Shown: positions 20,123-28,613 of the stretch, piece after piece | Layout of the letters: every line of letters begins with the position of its first letter | Numbering within the stretch: position 1 is the stretch's first letter | Origin: an uncultured Bacteroides sp. | GTDB lineage: Bacteria > Bacteroidota > Bacteroidia > Bacteroidales > Bacteroidaceae | Direction of reading: 5' to 3' | Assembly: GCA_949288585.1 (NCBI GenBank) | Contig: CASEKR010000005.1 | Span: 62,001 to 126,000, forward strand | Length of the DNA: 64,000 bases | The notes under the pieces: model-generated | Told to the model about the DNA's origin: nothing | Seen by the model: only the letters and a program-made list of their open reading frames with translations | The model's database searches: none | Position numbers and translations under genes: made by a program

Positions 20123-20271
20123 AGCCATCCCGAAGGCCATGCGGAGGCAAGAATGGCCACGGGATACGCAGATCTCTGGAAACACACTGATAACCAGAAA
20201 ACTAAAACATAGATAGACTACTTTCTGAAAATTTTGTCCGAAATATATTTTTCAGAGCCGCAGAAAAGCTA

Positions 20272-20279
20272 TATATTTG
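20272..20279 (+). promoter_or_regulatory. -7 box for the HU gene
   Basis: TATATTTG, 51 bp before the HU ATG at 20331. Confidence 0.5.
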
Positions 20280-20330
20280 CAGTCCAAAAAATTAGGAACA
20301 CATTAGTAATAATATTTTTTTTAAGGAAAA

Positions 20331-20606
20331 ATGACTAAAGCTGATATTGTAAACGAAATTACAAAAAACACCGGGATTGACAAAGTCACTGTGCTTGCAA
20401 CCGTAGAGGCGTTCATGGAAGCTGTAAAATCATCCCTGGCAAAGGATGAGAACGTCTATCTCCGTGGATTTGGCAGTTTTATTGTGAAAAAGAGGGCGCA
20501 GAAAACCGCTCGCAACATTTCCAAGAACACTACTATCATCATTCCGGAACACAATATTCCGGCCTTCAAGCCTGCCAAGACATTCACTCTTTCAGTGAAA
20601 AAATAA
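20331..20606 (+). CDS. HU-family DNA-binding protein
   Basis: 91 residues, the standard HU length. Helical N-terminus (MTKADIVNEITKNTG) and the beta-arm region (RGFGSFIVKKRAQKTARN, then IIIPEHNIPAFKPAKTF), including the Pro at the tip of the arm. HU bends and compacts DNA. Followed 35 bp later by the mini basic protein, probably on the same transcript. Confidence 0.96.
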   Translation: MTKADIVNEITKNTGIDKVTVLATVEAFMEAVKSSLAKDENVYLRGFGSFIVKKRAQKTARNISKNTTIIIPEHNIPAFKPAKTFTLSVKK

Positions 20607-20641
20607 TAAACAATAGTATTAACTCATAAAAACGTAAAACT

Positions 20642-20734
20642 ATGCCAAGCGGTAAGAAGAAAAAAAGACATAAAATGTCTACGCACAAGCGTAAAAAAAG
20701 ACTAAGAAAGAACAGACATAAAAGCAAAAAATAA
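20642..20734 (+). CDS. COX24/mS38-like mini basic ribosomal protein
   Basis: A 30-residue gene missed by length filters: it begins MPSGKKKKRHKMSTHKRKKR and ends KSKK. Almost half the residues are Lys or Arg. This matches the AURKAIP1/COX24 (mS38-like) proteins of Bacteroidetes, which associate with the ribosome. Its position between HU and RNase G is also the usual one. A strong hairpin follows 18 bp downstream. Confidence 0.85.
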   Translation: MPSGKKKKRHKMSTHKRKKRLRKNRHKSKK

Positions 20735-20751
20735 CTCTTAGTCTGAACGAC

Positions 20752-20804
20752 AAACAAAGAACAAACTTGTGGAGCACAGTCTCACGCGGGTTTGTTCTTT
20801 GTTT
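20752..20804 (+). terminator. Perfect 15-bp hairpin after the mini-protein gene
   Basis: AAACAAAGAACAAAC (20752-20766) pairs without mismatch with GTTTGTTCTTTGTTT (20790-20804). The loop is 23 nt. The U tract is poor, so it may be a processing or stability structure. Confidence 0.65.
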
Positions 20805-20877
20805 AAACAAACAACAACCGTAAGTAACAACCGCCAGAGGCGGTACAACTCATTCAAACTAAAAAAGCGAAAACATT

Positions 20878-22452
20878 GTGACAAACGAACTCGTTGTAGA
20901 CGTACAGCCCAAAGAAGTCACCATCGCCTTGTTGGAAGACAAAAGCCTGGTGGAACTGCAAAGCGAAGGCAGAAACATCTCCTTCTCGGTGGGCAACATG
21001 TATTTGGGACGCATCAGGAAATTGATGCCCGGCCTGAATGCCTGCTTCGTGGACGTAGGTTATGAGAAAGACGCTTTTCTTCACTACCAGGACTTAGGTC
21101 CCCAGTTCAACTCCCTGGAGAAATACATCAAACAGACTTTAAGCGACAAAAAGAAACTTACGCCCATTACCAAGGCCTCCATCCTGCCCGACCTGGAAAA
21201 AGACGGCACAGTGTCCAACACACTCAAAGTGGGACAAGAGGTGGTGGTGCAGATTGTCAAGGAACCGATTTCGACCAAAGGGCCGAGACTGACTTCCGAG
21301 CTTTCCTTTGCCGGAAGATACTTAGTCCTCATCCCTTTCAACGACAAGGTATCCGTATCACAAAAAATTAAGTCGAGCGAAGAACGGGCACGCCTCAAAC
21401 AGTTGCTTATGAGCATCAAGCCCAAGAACTTCGGCGTCATCGTCCGCACGGTGGCCGAAGGCAAGCGCGTGGCCGAACTCGACGGAGAGCTTAAAGTGCT
21501 GGTCAAACATTGGGAAGACGCCGTGGTGAAAATCCAGAAAGCCACCAAATTCCCGACGCTCATCTACGAAGAGACGAGCCGCGCCGTGGGACTGTTGCGC
21601 GACCTGTTCAATCCTTCTTTCGAAAGCATCCACGTGAACAACGAAGCCGTGTTCCACGAAATAAAGGATTACGTGGCACTCATCGCCCCCGAACGCGCCA
21701 ATATCGTGAAATTGTACAAAGGGAAACTCCCTATCTTCGACAATTTCGGCATCACCAAACAAATCAAATCGTCATTCGGCAGAACCGTCTCCTACAAAAG
21801 CGGCGCTTACCTGATCATTGAGCATACGGAAGCTTTGCATGTAGTGGACGTGAACAGCGGCAACCGCACCAAGAATGCCAACGGGCAAGAAGCCAATGCG
21901 CTGGAAGTAAACCTGGGCGCAGCCGACGAGCTGGCACGCCAATTGCGGCTAAGGGACATGGGAGGCATCATCGTCGTGGACTTCATCGACATGGGCCTGG
22001 CCGAAAACCGGCAAAAACTCTACGAACGCATGTGCCAGAACATGCAAAAAGACCGGGCAAGGCACAACATCCTCCCGCTCAGCAAATTCGGATTGATGCA
22101 AATCACACGGCAGCGCGTACGTCCGGCTATGGACGTCAACACAGCCGAGACTTGTCCCACATGTTTCGGGAAAGGCACCATCAAACCGTCCATCCTCTTC
22201 ACCGACACGCTGGAGAGCAAAATAGACTACCTGGTAAACAAACTGAAGATTAAGAAATTCTCCCTACACATCCACCCGTACATCGCGGCCTACGTGAATC
22301 AGGGATTCATGTCGCTGAAACGCAAGTGGCAAATGAAGTACGGACTGGGCATCAGGATTATTCCGAACCAGAAACTCGCGTTTCTGCAATATGTCTTCTA
22401 CGACCCGCACGGCGAAGAGATAGACATGAAGGAAGAAATCGAAATCAAGTAA
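20878..22452 (+). CDS. rng: Ribonuclease G/E family endoribonuclease
   Basis: 524 residues, GTG start at 20878 (no better ATG upstream in frame). An S1 domain at residues about 35-125 is followed by the RNase H-like and DNase I-like catalytic parts. Seen: LHVVDVNSGNRT near residue 318 and VDFIDM near residue 365 (Mg-binding Asp residues), then the Zn-link CPTCFGKG near residue 427. RNase G/E cuts single-stranded AU-rich RNA and matures rRNA. Ends at a strong terminator. Call certain at family level. Confidence 0.95.
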   Translation: MTNELVVDVQPKEVTIALLEDKSLVELQSEGRNISFSVGNMYLGRIRKLMPGLNACFVDVGYEKDAFLHYQDLGPQFNSLEKYIKQTLSDKKKLTPITKASILPDLEKDGTVSNTLKVGQEVVVQIVKEPISTKGPRLTSELSFAGRYLVLIPFNDKVSVSQKIKSSEERARLKQLLMSIKPKNFGVIVRTVAEGKRVAELDGELKVLVKHWEDAVVKIQKATKFPTLIYEETSRAVGLLRDLFNPSFESIHVNNEAVFHEIKDYVALIAPERANIVKLYKGKLPIFDNFGITKQIKSSFGRTVSYKSGAYLIIEHTEALHVVDVNSGNRTKNANGQEANALEVNLGAADELARQLRLRDMGGIIVVDFIDMGLAENRQKLYERMCQNMQKDRARHNILPLSKFGLMQITRQRVRPAMDVNTAETCPTCFGKGTIKPSILFTDTLESKIDYLVNKLKIKKFSLHIHPYIAAYVNQGFMSLKRKWQMKYGLGIRIIPNQKLAFLQYVFYDPHGEEIDMKEEIEIK

Positions 22453-22457
22453 ACAAA

Positions 22458-22499
22458 GAAGCGGCGGAACCCTTTAAAAAGTTCCGCCGCTTCTTTTTT
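22458..22499 (+). terminator. Rho-independent terminator after rng
   Basis: A 13-bp stem, GAAGCGGCGGAAC (22458-22470) with GTTCCGCCGCTTC (22481-22493), then six T. Confidence 0.95.
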
Positions 22500-22550
22500 G
22501 CTTGAAAGCAGTCTTATTGAACAAACAGAAAAAGAATCAATGATGACAGG

Positions 22551-22994
22551 CTACTTCGTCTCCGAAGGGGCCAAAGCCCGCTTGCGGAATACCACGGCAT
22601 CTGCCAGGAAGTAATTGAACAGGCCGGAAATGAGCAGCGCAGCAAAGTTACAATAGATGACGTCCCACCCAAAAATCTTCTCGAACAACAGCAAGAACAG
22701 CATCTTGACCAGAAAGCCTACGCCCGACGAAAGGTTGAAGATAAGGAAGCGGCAGCAGAAATCGCGCGTGCTCCGTTGCCCGACACGGCTTTTCCAAATC
22801 CAACAATAGGACCACAGGAAATTGCTCAGCACCGCCACCTCGAAAGAGATGATGGGAGAAAGCACATAGACCGTCCAGTAAGAACTGAAGAGGAAGTCGG
22901 AGCATACCCATAGCACTAACGTATCGACGCCCGTCCCGAACAGGCGGGTCGCCAGAAACTCCAAGTATGTCTTAAACAGAGTGGCAGCCTTCAT
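22551..22994 (-). CDS. GtrA family membrane protein
   Basis: 147 residues with four membrane helices (about 13-33, 42-62, 83-103, 113-132). The pattern FLATRLFGTGVDTLVLW and FNYFLADAVVFRK fits GtrA/DPMS1-type proteins, which help move lipid-linked sugars across the membrane. It overlaps the CDP-alcohol phosphatidyltransferase gene by 4 bp, so the two are coupled and may act on one lipid. Confidence 0.85.
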   Translation of the reverse strand: MKAATLFKTYLEFLATRLFGTGVDTLVLWVCSDFLFSSYWTVYVLSPIISFEVAVLSNFLWSYCWIWKSRVGQRSTRDFCCRFLIFNLSSGVGFLVKMLFLLLFEKIFGWDVIYCNFAALLISGLFNYFLADAVVFRKRALAPSETK

Positions 22995-23692
22995 TCTTTG
23001 TTTTCAGGATGATAGGGTTTGAGGGGGTCGCGCAAAGAAAGAACTTTGCGGTCTTTCGCAAACTGGCAGAGGTGGATGATGAACAGGAAAGCGGCGATGG
23101 CCAGGCCGATGAAGTCGAACACGCCAAAATCACAACCCAGCACCATGTAACGCGTAGAGGAACCCGGCACGTACATATACACCGTATTGAGGATAATGAC
23201 CACCAAGCGGAACTCGGTGGGGCCGAAGCTGCTGTACGTCAGGCGGAACTCGTCTTTCAGTATCGTGCAGATATAAGTATAAATGGAAAGCACCAGGTAA
23301 CCCGCCAGCACCAGCAAGGTGACGTCCAGACGGAAAGCCGGCGAAAGGCCGAAGCCGACGCACATGATGCAGATGGTGATGGCGTCCAGCGTATGGTCGA
23401 TAAAGAAGCCGTACAGCGGCCGTTGGGTGTGGCGGACACGGGCCAACGTGCCGTCCAGGCTGTCGCCATACCAGTTAATCACCAAACCCAAGGAAGAAAT
23501 CCACAGATAATTCACATTTATGTTGGACAGTATACAACCTGCCGCGCAGACTACTGCGCCCAATACCCCCAAATAAGTCAGAAAGTCCGAGGTTACCCAT
23601 CGCGGCTGTCTCTCGGCAAGCCATACAAGAACCTTCTTTTCTGCTGCATTAAGAATAGAGGTCTGGATTCTGGCCGACAGTTCTTTTCCCAT
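22991..23692 (-). CDS. CDP-alcohol phosphatidyltransferase
   Basis: 233 residues from the ATG at 23692, which sits 27 bp after a -7 box; the upstream extension would include the promoter. The signature DG(2x)AR(8x)G(3x)D(3x)D is intact: DGTLARVRHTQRPLYGFFID ending in HTLDA, near residue 80. Multiple membrane helices. The family transfers a phosphatidyl or similar group from a CDP-linked lipid to an alcohol acceptor; the substrate cannot be told. Coupled to GtrA downstream. Confidence 0.88.
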   Translation of the reverse strand: MGKELSARIQTSILNAAEKKVLVWLAERQPRWVTSDFLTYLGVLGAVVCAAGCILSNINVNYLWISSLGLVINWYGDSLDGTLARVRHTQRPLYGFFIDHTLDAITICIMCVGFGLSPAFRLDVTLLVLAGYLVLSIYTYICTILKDEFRLTYSSFGPTEFRLVVIILNTVYMYVPGSSTRYMVLGCDFGVFDFIGLAIAAFLFIIHLCQFAKDRKVLSLRDPLKPYHPENKE

Positions 23693-23719
23693 ATTTGCTT
23701 CTTTTTCTAAATTATTCGG

Positions 23720-23727
23720 CAAAATTA
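23720..23727 (-). promoter_or_regulatory. -7 box for the phosphatidyltransferase gene
   Basis: TAATTTTG on the minus strand, 27 bp before the ATG at 23692. A TTTG lies at 23744-23747 with 16 bp spacing, slightly short. Confidence 0.5.
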
Positions 23728-23845
23728 CATCTTCTTTCCCGAACAAAAACCCATTTCTTCTTTTTTTTGCGACTGTTTAACAAATAAAAGACCTAAAGCG
23801 TCCCCTGCGTTTCCCAGGCGGACAGCCCAGGCAAACGCCTTTCCG

Positions 23846-25162
23846 TCAGGAAACCGGAAAGAAGATGCGGAAGCGCGTCAGGCCGTCGGCATAGGTGCGC
23901 AAAGAAAAGGCGCAACCATGCTTGCTCAGCACTTCGCGGATGAAGACCAGGCCGATGCCCTGCCCGTTGGGCTTGGTGGAGAAGAAAGGGGTAAACAGTT
24001 TCGATTCTGCCTCCTTGCTGATGCCCGGCCCGTTGTCGACAACCTCGACCGAGGCGGGAGCCAGGGTGCGGACGGTTATCTGCCCGTCCTGCCGAGTGCG
24101 TTCGGAGGAAGAGATGCTTTCGGCGGCGTTCTTGATGATGTTCACCAGCACCTGTTCGAAGAGCGGGGCGTCCATCTTCACCGGCTTCACCTGCCCGTCG
24201 CACTCCAGGCGGAGGCAGATGCCGGCATCGGCGCACATCCCCTCCATGAAACGCTTGCAGGCGGCCGCCATCTCGTTGAGGGAGAGGTGCGCCAGGTTGG
24301 GCTCGGGAATCTTCACCACGTCGGCAAAGCGGGTGATGAAGCGGCTCATCGAGTAGCAACGCTCCACGCAGACGCGCATCACCTCGCAGAGGTCTTCCAT
24401 CCCCGTTTCCGAGGCGAGGGCCTGCCCCACGGTGTCGAGCGTCGAGGTGATGCCCGCCGTGGTGTTGTTCACCTCGTGGGCAATCATGCGGATGACCTTC
24501 TCGTAGGCTTTCTTTTCGACACGCATCACTTCGTCCGTCATGCGCTCTATCAGGTAGAACGGGTGCTTGAAGCCGCAGTCGATGAAATAAGAGCGGGTGC
24601 ATTTGTAGACGTTCGCGTCGCTCAGGCGCACGACCTTGGTCTCTTCGTTGTCAATCGTGTCGAGTTCGGCTGCCAACGAAGATTCCAGCATCTTCACCTG
24701 CTTGCCCACGGCCGAAGCGGCAGGGACGCCCAGCATCTTCACGGCCATCGGGTTCAGTTGGGAGATTTTCTCGCCCAGGCTCAGGATGACGACGCCCATC
24801 GGCGAGGCCTGGATGAGCAGTTCGAGAAAGCTGTTCTGCTCGCGCATCCGGAGGCGTTCGTTCTTCAGTTGCTCCATCATGCGGTTGAAAATGTTCACGA
24901 TGCGGTCGGCCTCATACTGCCCCACCGGACTGAGTCGGCTGCTGAAGTCCTGTTCGCGCAGCAGGTCCATGCCGTTGCCGATGGTGTTTAGCGGCTTCAC
25001 AATCTTGCGGTAGAAGACGGACAGGTAAATGAGAATCAGGGCAACGGCGGCTTCGCCCAGCAGCAGGTAGAGGCGCGAGCCGTCGCGGAAGACGAAGCCC
25101 ATGTAAACGCCCAAGGCCAGCAACAGGACGACGAGTATGAAGAAGAAAAACTTGATGCGCAC
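23846..25162 (-). CDS. NtrB-type sensor histidine kinase
   Basis: 438 residues. Two N-terminal membrane helices (4-24 and 33-50) with almost no periplasmic loop, then a HAMP-like segment, a PAS domain (about 112-205), the phospho-acceptor His 229 (MIAHEVNN) and an HATPase domain (VNIIKNAAESI, VVDNGPGIS, GQGIGLVF). It phosphorylates its partner regulator. The short loop suggests sensing within or near the membrane. It follows the regulator gene by 14 bp, so the two form an operon. Confidence 0.93.
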   Translation of the reverse strand: MRIKFFFFILVVLLLALGVYMGFVFRDGSRLYLLLGEAAVALILIYLSVFYRKIVKPLNTIGNGMDLLREQDFSSRLSPVGQYEADRIVNIFNRMMEQLKNERLRMREQNSFLELLIQASPMGVVILSLGEKISQLNPMAVKMLGVPAASAVGKQVKMLESSLAAELDTIDNEETKVVRLSDANVYKCTRSYFIDCGFKHPFYLIERMTDEVMRVEKKAYEKVIRMIAHEVNNTTAGITSTLDTVGQALASETGMEDLCEVMRVCVERCYSMSRFITRFADVVKIPEPNLAHLSLNEMAAACKRFMEGMCADAGICLRLECDGQVKPVKMDAPLFEQVLVNIIKNAAESISSSERTRQDGQITVRTLAPASVEVVDNGPGISKEAESKLFTPFFSTKPNGQGIGLVFIREVLSKHGCAFSLRTYADGLTRFRIFFPVS

Positions 25163-25176
25163 GGCAGTATCCGGTT

Positions 25177-26535
25177 TTAGTCGTTGACGGCAATGCCATA
25201 CTTCTCTAAGCGGCGGTAGAGGGCGGCGCGGCTGATGCCCAAGGCCGTGGCCACCTGGCTCAGGTTTCCTTTGTACGAATCCAGGGCTTGCAGGATGGTC
25301 TGCCGCTCAATCTCGTTCAGGGTCATGCCGGCAAAGGCGGCGGCCGGCCGGCCGGTCTCTTCGCGGGGCATGTACTGGGCTTCGAAGTCCGATGCGTCCA
25401 GCAGGGGCTTGTTGCTGACCAGGATGGTGCGTTCCACCAAGTTCTTCAGTTCGCGGATGTTTCCCGGATAGGGCAGCCCGGCAAGGAACTGGAGGGCGTC
25501 GGCCGAGAAGTCCGTGCGGGGCAAGCCGTTTGCCTCGGCCTGCCGGTCGGCAAAGTGGCGGGCCAGGAGGGGGATGTCTTCGCGGCGTTCGCGCAGGGCG
25601 GGCAGGTGGATGGTGATGAGGTTGATGCGGTAGAAGAGGTCTTCGCGGAAGGTGTGCCCGGCCACCATGTGCCGCAAGTCGGCGTTGGTGGCAGAAACCA
25701 CCCGCACGTCCACCTTGCGCGGGCGGCTGTCGCCCAGCACCTCGAACGTCTGGTCTTGGAGCACGCGCAGCAACTTCACCTGGCACGAGAGGTCCAGGTC
25801 GCCAATCTCGTCCAGGAAGATAGTCCCTTTGTCTGCCAGTTCGAAGCGCCCTGTCCTGTCGGCCACGGCGTCGGTGAAGGCTCCCTTCTTGTGGCCGAAC
25901 ATCTCGCTTTCGAACAAGCTCTGCGAGATGCCGCCCAGGTTGACCTTGACGAACGGTTGCGCCGCCCGGCGGCTGTTGCGGTGGATGGCCTCGGCGATGA
26001 GTTCCTTGCCCGTGCCGCTTTCGCCCGTCACCAGCACGGAAGCGTTGGTGGGCGCGATGCGGGCCACCGTGTCCAGCACGTCCGTCAGTCCCTTCGACCG
26101 GCCTATGATGTGGCTCCGCTCCAGCGTCGGAGGCTTCTGTCCGGAAGCCTCGGCGGCAGCGGGCGAAAGCTGGAGGGCGGTCTCGATGCGTTGCAGCAGG
26201 GCGGCGTTGTTCCACGGCTTGGTGATGAAGTCGAAAGCCCCGGCACGCATCCCCTGCACGGCCAGTTGGATGCTGCCCCAGGCGGTCATCAGTATGACCG
26301 GCACGTCGGACCGGAACAGCTTGACCTGCTTGAGCAGCGTCAGTCCCTCGTCGCCGCTGGTGGAGAGGGAGAAGTTCATATCCATCAGTATCACGCCGGG
26401 CGCCTCGGCGCGCACCACGTCCATTGCCTCGCGCGGCCCCGGCACGGCCTTTGCCTCGTAGCCCGCCCGCTTCAGCATGAACAGCAGCGACGAGCGCACG
26501 GCGTTGTCATCGTCTATAATCAGTATCATATCCAA
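25177..26535 (-). CDS. NtrC-type sigma-54 response regulator
   Basis: 452 residues. Receiver domain (1-120) with Asp 52 as phosphorylation site, AAA+ domain with Walker A GESGTGKE (171-178), Walker B TIFLDEIGD (238-246), and a Fis-type HTH at the end (SQVATALGISRAALYRRLEK). The sigma-54 contact loop, normally GAFTGA, reads GAFTDA (219-224). The gene probably controls the TolC gene upstream, whose promoter is a sigma-54 type with two dyads. It has its own -7 box at 26562. Confidence 0.95.
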   Translation of the reverse strand: MDMILIIDDDNAVRSSLLFMLKRAGYEAKAVPGPREAMDVVRAEAPGVILMDMNFSLSTSGDEGLTLLKQVKLFRSDVPVILMTAWGSIQLAVQGMRAGAFDFITKPWNNAALLQRIETALQLSPAAAEASGQKPPTLERSHIIGRSKGLTDVLDTVARIAPTNASVLVTGESGTGKELIAEAIHRNSRRAAQPFVKVNLGGISQSLFESEMFGHKKGAFTDAVADRTGRFELADKGTIFLDEIGDLDLSCQVKLLRVLQDQTFEVLGDSRPRKVDVRVVSATNADLRHMVAGHTFREDLFYRINLITIHLPALRERREDIPLLARHFADRQAEANGLPRTDFSADALQFLAGLPYPGNIRELKNLVERTILVSNKPLLDASDFEAQYMPREETGRPAAAFAGMTLNEIERQTILQALDSYKGNLSQVATALGISRAALYRRLEKYGIAVND

Positions 26536-26561
26536 TCGTTGTTTACGTTCTCATCCGGTTG

Positions 26562-26569
26562 CAAAAGTA
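26562..26569 (-). promoter_or_regulatory. -7 box for the two-component operon
   Basis: TACTTTTG on the minus strand, 26 bp before the regulator ATG at 26535. It suggests the regulator and kinase are made from a vegetative promoter, separate from the sigma-54 promoter of tolC. Confidence 0.55.
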
Positions 26570-26667
26570 GTGAATCTTCGCGTCACCCGCGCACTATGGC
26601 GGGAGAAAATGCGGTCTCGGCCCCGCCGGAATGCCGGCTTCTCCCGCCTCTTGCGCGGATTAGGGAG

Positions 26668-26757
26668 GAAACCATCGGCAATGGTTCGTAGAATCATCGG
26701 CAATGATTCATAGAAACATCGGCAATGATTCCCGGAATCATCGGCAATGATTCTATC
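26668..26757. repeat. 22-bp tandem array 4 with covarying stems
   Basis: Four units of 22-23 bp with core GAATCATCGGCAATGATTC, a perfect 7-bp inverted repeat around CGGCA. In the first unit AACCAT pairs with ATGGTT, a compensated change of AATCAT with ATGATT. It lies between the tolC end and the regulator start on the minus strand. Confidence 0.9.
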
Positions 26758-26815
26758 CCGAAGCCGCGCAAGGGGCAGGGCGAGGCAGCGCAGAAGGCGG
26801 GGAAAGGCAGAGCCG

Positions 26816-28303
26816 TCAGCGGCGCACCACCGCCTCGAAGTCCGCCTCCAAGGCCGTGTCGCGCTCGAAATCCCAGAGCGTCAGGCTGCGGATTTGGTAG
26901 AAATAGTACCAGTAATAGTAAAGCTCGGAGATGTGCTGCTGGCGGGCCTCGTCCTTCGAGTCCCGCGCGTCGTTCAGGTCGAGGGTGCTGATGCGGCCAA
27001 TCATAAAAGTCTCCACGCTGCTGCGGTATCGCTTCTCGGCAATCTGGTCGGCCTCTTCGGCGATGCCCAGTTGCTGGGCCTGGTTGTTGAAGTTGGCCAC
27101 GAGGAGGAAGATGTTCTGGTTGAAGTTCATCTGCTCCTGCTTGATGCGCGACAGTTCCAGTTCGCGGTTGCTCTGCGCCACCTTCACCTGTCCGCGCCGT
27201 TTGCCCCAGTCCAGGATGGGGATGGAGAAACCTACCTCCACCATCTGGTTATCCAGCAGGTTGTGGTAAGAAGACTTGAAGTTGCGGTTGGCCCCCGTGT
27301 ATCCGATGCTGGCAAAGAGGTTGATGCTGCGCAGGTTTCCCTTGGCCGTGGCCACCTGGTAGTCGGCCTCGAGCTGGCGGCGGCGGATGTTCTGCGCGAA
27401 GGAGTTGCGCTCCAGCGCCTTCTCCAACACATCTTTATATACGATGTCCACCCGGGGCACGGCGTCGGGCAGGATGGGGTTCAGTGCCTCCTGCTCGGAG
27501 AGGCCCAGGAACGAACGAAGTTGGAACATCTGCGCGTTCAGGTTGCTCTCCGCCTCCGTCACGTCGGCCTTGCCCTGCAGGGCGTTCAACTTCAGTTGCA
27601 GGAGGTCGTTCTCCGAAATCTGCCCCATCCGCCGCTTGGCGATGGCCACCTGGTACAGGCGGTCGGCGTTCTCCTTGTTCTGCCGCGCCGTGGCCAGGTT
27701 CTCCTTGGCCAGCAGGAGGTTGAAGAAGTAAGTGATGGTGGTCATCGTCACCTCCTCGGTCGCGCTGATGAACTTGGCCTTGGCCTCGGCATAGCGCACC
27801 GGCTCGATGCGGCGGTTCCACTTGATGTTGTTCACCCCGAAGATGGGCTGCGCCAGTTCCAGGTTGACAGGCACCGACATGAACTGGGGATATGTCCCGC
27901 CGCCCAACTGGCGGACATAGTCCAGCGAAGAGGTCAGCGACAACACGCCGCCCGTCAGCCAAATGTTCTGGTCGATGGAGAGCTTCCCCTCCAGCCCCAT
28001 CGTGTTGTTGCGCACAAAGGTGTACGACCCGTCCGAGTTCTGGTACGAGCCATACGACTTGTTATACCGGGGCATCGTCCCCGTGAAGTTCACCTCCGGC
28101 AACAAGTTGGCCCGGAACGTGCGGTACTCCCAATAAGCGGTCTTCAACTCGTTCAGCGCCACCGCCGCGTCCACCGACTGCACCCTCGCCAAAGCGATGG
28201 CCTCGTCCAGCGTGATGTCGCGCTCATAGCCCAACGAATCTTCTTGTGCGCCAAGCATGGCCGGCAAAGATATCCAAACGGCCAGGAATAAAATCTTTTT
28301 CAT
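26816..28303 (-). CDS. TolC-family outer-membrane protein
   Basis: The ATG at 28303 was chosen because it gives a signal peptide (MKKILFLAVWISLPAMLGAQ), and the longer frame covers the promoter. 495 residues with the two-repeat layout of outer-membrane efflux proteins: EAIALARVQSVDAAVAL near residue 35 and long coiled-coil helices near 200-260 and 395-450. It is the outer-membrane channel for a type I or RND-like exporter, whose inner parts are not in this window. It stands upstream of an NtrC-type pair and has a sigma-54 promoter, so export is probably switched on by a signal. Confidence 0.92.
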   Translation of the reverse strand: MKKILFLAVWISLPAMLGAQEDSLGYERDITLDEAIALARVQSVDAAVALNELKTAYWEYRTFRANLLPEVNFTGTMPRYNKSYGSYQNSDGSYTFVRNNTMGLEGKLSIDQNIWLTGGVLSLTSSLDYVRQLGGGTYPQFMSVPVNLELAQPIFGVNNIKWNRRIEPVRYAEAKAKFISATEEVTMTTITYFFNLLLAKENLATARQNKENADRLYQVAIAKRRMGQISENDLLQLKLNALQGKADVTEAESNLNAQMFQLRSFLGLSEQEALNPILPDAVPRVDIVYKDVLEKALERNSFAQNIRRRQLEADYQVATAKGNLRSINLFASIGYTGANRNFKSSYHNLLDNQMVEVGFSIPILDWGKRRGQVKVAQSNRELELSRIKQEQMNFNQNIFLLVANFNNQAQQLGIAEEADQIAEKRYRSSVETFMIGRISTLDLNDARDSKDEARQQHISELYYYWYYFYQIRSLTLWDFERDTALEADFEAVVRR

Positions 28304-28339
28304 GTGTTCCCAATGTTTACAATGCTCACCCACCACCGG

Positions 28340-28355
28340 GCAAAGACCATGCCAA
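28340..28355 (-). promoter_or_regulatory. Sigma-54 promoter of tolC
   Basis: On the minus strand TTGGCATGGTCTTTGC has GG and GC separated by exactly 10 bp, the invariant sigma-54 layout (-24 TGGCAT, -12 TTGC). The predicted start site is near 28328, about 25 nt before the ATG. Confidence 0.7.
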
Positions 28356-28385
28356 GCCCCCAGAAACCCGCCTGGAGGGGGCAGG

Positions 28386-28424
28386 TGTCCGATAACGGAC
28401 AAGCGCCCTGTCCGCAAACGGACA
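28386..28424 (-). promoter_or_regulatory. Two perfect dyads, likely regulator binding sites
   Basis: TGTCCGATAACGGACA (28386-28401) and TGTCCGCAAACGGACA (28409-28424) are perfect 6-bp inverted repeats with 4-bp centres. Their centres are 23 bp apart, about two helical turns, and lie about 65 and 88 bp upstream of the predicted tolC start. This is the expected arrangement for dimers of an NtrC-type activator. Confidence 0.75.
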
Positions 28425-28486
28425 ATCTTTTCGCCCGGCGCTTGCCTGTTCACGAAATTCTTAGTACCTTGCCGCAGTTTAATTTA

Positions 28487-28600
28487 TAAGTTGACAAGGG
28501 GACGAGTTAACGAGGCGACAAGGCCTGTTAGCAAACAGATTTACAGGCAATAAGCCCTGTCCTCGTAACCTTGTTAACTTGTCAACTCGTCAACTAAATT
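28487..28600. repeat. Long inverted repeat of GTTGACAAG type
   Basis: The left side (TAAGTTGACAAGGGGACGAG, then TTAACGAGG) and the right side (CCTCGTAACC, TTGTTAACTTGTCAACTCG) are imperfect inverses of each other. Related GACAAGTTGACA stretches occur at 30401-30460. It is in the divergent region between tolC and the HD gene. Confidence 0.65.
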
Positions 28601-28613
28601 ATCATTTATATCT

